In this document: piece by piece, positions 62,401 through 64,000 of the stretch
Numbering within the stretch: the stretch's first letter is position 1
Layout of the letters: each line of letters opens with the position of its first letter
From: Henningerozyma blattae CBS 6284
Taxonomy: Eukaryota > Ascomycota > Saccharomycetes > Saccharomycetales > Saccharomycetaceae
Direction of reading: 5' to 3'
Assembly (NCBI RefSeq): GCF_000315915.1
Contig: NC_020187.1
Span: 1,426,001-1,490,000, forward strand
DNA: 64,000 bases
Notes under the pieces: generated by a model
Told to the model about the DNA's origin: nothing
What the model saw: the letters and a program-made list of their open reading frames with translations, nothing else
The model's database searches: none
Translations under genes and position numbers: made by a program

Positions 62401-64000
62401 TAGTTCTCAGGATCAGCATAATGCCAATTTTAAAGGTCTAGTTAACATATTGCCAAAATCAAGAATCAAAAGTATAGTCAATAGAGAAACTTCTACTTCT
62501 AGATTACCTGATATAGAAAATGCCTCACACTTATCAACACACTCTTCCAGAGTTAAAACAGATTCAATCCATTCTAGCTTTTCTGGAAATTCATCTGAAA
62601 TGAACGATAAATTTTATGAATCACAACAAAATTTGTTTTCAGGCCACTATACAAATTTTACTCCTGAAAATAAAAAGTTAATTGAAAATGGTAAACTTCC
62701 TAAAGATGATAGCTTATCTCCGAATGCATCTCCCGTATTAGGCCCCACTAACCAAAAGTATTTTGACTCTGATCTAATGCTAGAAGAACTTTCTGACGAT
62801 GAATTTTTCAGTCAAGATGAAGATGATTCTCAAATTGATCAAAAAACAGATAATGCTGAATTTGCATATGAAAACTATTTTAGAGATGTGAGTGATGTCG
62901 ATCCCAAAAAACGTTATGCTATACGTATATTCAAGTCAGAACAGGTATATACTACCATATCATGTTATCCTACCATAACTGTTCAAGACATGATACCTAT
63001 CATAAAGTCAAAATTTAGATTAGAATCTGACGAGAAATTTCAATTATCCTTAAGAGTAGCTAAAATATCAAAGATATTAAAACCAACTGCTAAACCCATT
63101 TTAATTGAAAGAAAACTTTTATTGTTAAATGGTTTCCGAAAGACCGATCCTCTGAACATTTTGGGTATGGAGGATATGAGCTTTGTTTTCAGATTTGAGT
63201 TTCATCCTGCTTTATTATCTTATCGTATTTCTGAAAAAGAGCGTAGAATGTTAAGAAGCGATTTTACACAAGTAAATTTAAGAACTTTAAATTTAATTAC
63301 TCCTCCAATTATCTTTTTCGAGCATTGCCCAGAGATTGAAACAATTGATGTATCTAATAACCCAAACATATTGTTACCGTCAAGCTTTGTTAAAGCTGCT
63401 ATTAAATTATCTAGTTTACGAATGGTTAATATCAGAGCTTCCCATTTCCCTCCAAATATTACTGAAGCAAGAAAATTGGTATCTTTAGAATTACAAAGAA
63501 ATTTCATAAAAACTGTTCCTGAATCAATTAAAAATTTTACAACATTGACAATTCTTAATTTACAATGTAATAAATTAGAGAATTTACCAGATACATTCTC
63601 TTCTTTACAGACGTTACAGTTACTAGATCTTTCTTCTAACAGATTCATTGATTACCCATCCGTTATCAATGATTGTAGAAACCTTTTGCAATTAGATTTA
63701 TCGTATAATAAAATTCATTCTATCCCACAATCTATTAATCAATTAACTAAGCTAGTGAAGCTAAATTTAAGAAATAACAAGATTCATGAAGTGGGTGATT
63801 TATCTAAATTAAACAATCTTCGTACAATAAATTTACGTAATAATAGAATTGTTAATGTTGAATCAAATGCCCCACATGTTCAAAATATTGTTCTTATTGG
63901 TAATAGAATCTCCTTTTTTAAAGATACTTTACCCAATTTAAAGAGCTTGGAACTACAAGAAAACCCTATTACATCAATAGCATATAAAGATTATTATACT
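59420..64000 (+). CDS. CYR1: adenylate cyclase, 5' part (runs off window)
   Basis: Ras-activated adenylate cyclase that makes cAMP for PKA. ATG at 59420 opens [12 protein letters not shown] and the frame is open for 1527 codons to the window edge; the leucine-rich repeats continue, and the PP2C-like and cyclase domains must lie beyond (yeast 2026 residues). Residues 1 to about 1150 are Ser/His/Asn-rich and poorly conserved, with poly-Gln, poly-His and [13 protein letters not shown] repeats. The Ras-association domain begins near 1165 ([10 protein letters not shown]...). The leucine-rich repeats start near 1300 ([46 protein letters not shown]). The block [17 protein letters not shown] is highly conserved with yeast Cyr1. 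Confidence 0.97.
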   Translation, partial: MVGSIDPRKPKDMNYRQESTSHLNTPSPASFITANLDTDDSSNSNVNIEDSSVSAVAGPTITHLSTLATDSTDYSGVFDSPEIYLQPTKNVTEDHTKRITVPRVHEQLVRQRACSLGSKVANIDISKDVDAWKKIASDRIASDRIDSPSEFVTNHLSASSYTISQPHHSCSNPHLNFQDASDITSHCLPKRLNDRRDQGETPDKTSPAVPENKTNSHRNLHSPLHSPSHSTRNSIDQQQQQQQQHHHHQYSRASKDTNVTHQSESHTTSLLSRHKIVPPSKLLTSMQPPKVIQQKSSNTMQTSTSYKSDSASSRSNRHSSLSSTNSTGGSTSHKIHEVLEKKIDSSTTLNSAGKILESPFSLVKKLGTSVMHPPSSPHHQHSSEPQHLSESQPYYHHHHHHHSHDDSTKFLTATAHHETSFTSMSNISPKTSLEREETVSRSSLHREEVSPRSSLHKDSRRSSLHKEKVNSRKSSLHKEKTESRRSSMHKDKTSTPKSSLHEAVSSPSSHSKDLPHTNKDEILQSKPHRSISRETTISPSNSFTDNRESTIVTSSTHQGNTIDTRRSSLDTRRNSINIHRNSIDSTLLDAKTPSPKSRRPSYVSENSINTNPSIHYCVEETNYPNDSTNEYILTPSNYPILDTLTCSTPEGHSLISSPTSVKKISSDTSYFSSVPSDSLEIKEHSHLNQVSEETSINRGATSNIEHLTDQNSHDTNMHNNDIGSESSQDDKDPILTSNNVTKSTHGLHGMRRRSYERKRDSFKTLAEEPPISNLQHNRKVSFSLSNTDEENSLQQAHKNYAKNHLLETTMDKPDSYNNTDRNVQIIEPSKQESSKYSHGHKTSDHDRHANPHFRKTQSITNAKSLVEYEKKKVDQFLAHSHRTSSNESKDHELLTDKRRHSLAPIFNNTISDAIQKTTSFVINNPVHARLSDHQSTMNNGLFHHENSSKNYHDKSSEDDSLIHFRFNISRHDSDSSYATANNDSESFVDSIDTTSSQDQHNANFKGLVNILPKSRIKSIVNRETSTSRLPDIENASHLSTHSSRVKTDSIHSSFSGNSSEMNDKFYESQQNLFSGHYTNFTPENKKLIENGKLPKDDSLSPNASPVLGPTNQKYFDSDLMLEELSDDEFFSQDEDDSQIDQKTDNAEFAYENYFRDVSDVDPKKRYAIRIFKSEQVYTTISCYPTITVQDMIPIIKSKFRLESDEKFQLSLRVAKISKILKPTAKPILIERKLLLLNGFRKTDPLNILGMEDMSFVFRFEFHPALLSYRISEKERRMLRSDFTQVNLRTLNLITPPIIFFEHCPEIETIDVSNNPNILLPSSFVKAAIKLSSLRMVNIRASHFPPNITEARKLVSLELQRNFIKTVPESIKNFTTLTILNLQCNKLENLPDTFSSLQTLQLLDLSSNRFIDYPSVINDCRNLLQLDLSYNKIHSIPQSINQLTKLVKLNLRNNKIHEVGDLSKLNNLRTINLRNNRIVNVESNAPHVQNIVLIGNRISFFKDTLPNLKSLELQENPITSIAYKDYYT
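60717..60932 (+). repeat. degenerate 27-33 bp repeat in CYR1
   Basis: At least six imperfect copies encode variations on S-R-x-SS-L-H-K-(E/D)-K, each with an Arg-rich run before a Ser pair (RRSSLH, RKSSLH, RRSSMH). Further related sites (RRSSLD, RRNSIN, HRNSID) follow near 61117-61170. Confidence 0.75.

Overview
The window is nuclear DNA of a budding yeast of the family Saccharomycetaceae. Evidence: AT-rich sequence, compact genes almost all without introns, one spliced gene with canonical yeast signals (GTATGT, TACTAAC, AG), intron-containing tRNA-Leu(CAA), Asn/Asp-rich low-complexity insertions in proteins, and a gene set that matches Saccharomyces cerevisiae one to one. Gene order is a mosaic of S. 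cerevisiae chromosome segments, and expected ancestral neighbours are missing (for example no UBR gene between QCR9 and IZH3). This suggests a post-genome-duplication species (Kazachstania, Naumovozyma, Tetrapisispora or Vanderwaltozyma type), but I cannot name it. No centromere, telomere, rDNA, CRISPR or bacterial feature is seen.

Layout. 0.5-12.7 kb: HUA1, VPS35, CCP1, PAM17 and the F-box gene DAS1. 13.1-16.4 kb: YIP1, tRNA-Ser(AGA), RBG2. 16.4-18.5 kb: two tandem sigma-like (Ty3-type) solo LTRs abutting tRNA-Leu(CAA). 19.3-25.5 kb: RNR2 (with an unusual in-frame deletion), RRN7, ERG1, CBP4, tRNA-Gly(GCC). 25.9-29.4 kb: retrotransposon graveyard with one intact solo LTR, an inverted partial copy and older relics. 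29.4-33 kb: RCY1 and tRNA-Thr(AGT). 33.9-40.7 kb: PHO87/PHO90 type phosphate transporter, RRP43, ELO2 type elongase, spliced QCR9. 40.7-42.1 kb: a GC-rich island rich in CACGTG boxes upstream of IZH3. 42.1-50.3 kb: IZH3, an unrecognised ORF broken by one in-frame TGA, and the block YEH2-IRC25-SDO1, which is inverted relative to S. cerevisiae. 50.5-51.7 kb: a second solo LTR of the same family as at 26 kb, then a small hypothetical ORF. 52.7-64 kb: PSR1/2, POM34, MEU1, COX17, and the 5' three quarters of CYR1, which runs off the right edge.

The genes are mainly housekeeping and do not form one pathway. Themes are mitochondrial respiration and import (CCP1, PAM17, CBP4, QCR9, COX17), membrane traffic and recycling (VPS35, YIP1, RCY1, HUA1), lipid and sterol metabolism (ERG1, ELO2, YEH2), nucleotide and methionine salvage (RNR2, MEU1), RNA and ribosome biogenesis (RRN7, RRP43, SDO1, RBG2), and nutrient signalling (PHO87, IZH3, PSR, CYR1). 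I found no convincing new multi-gene system. The most interesting signals are the RNR2 deletion, the single-stop interrupted ORF, the inverted three-gene block with an LTR at one edge, the CACGTG-rich GC island, and the PKA-site-like repeats in the CYR1 N-terminus.
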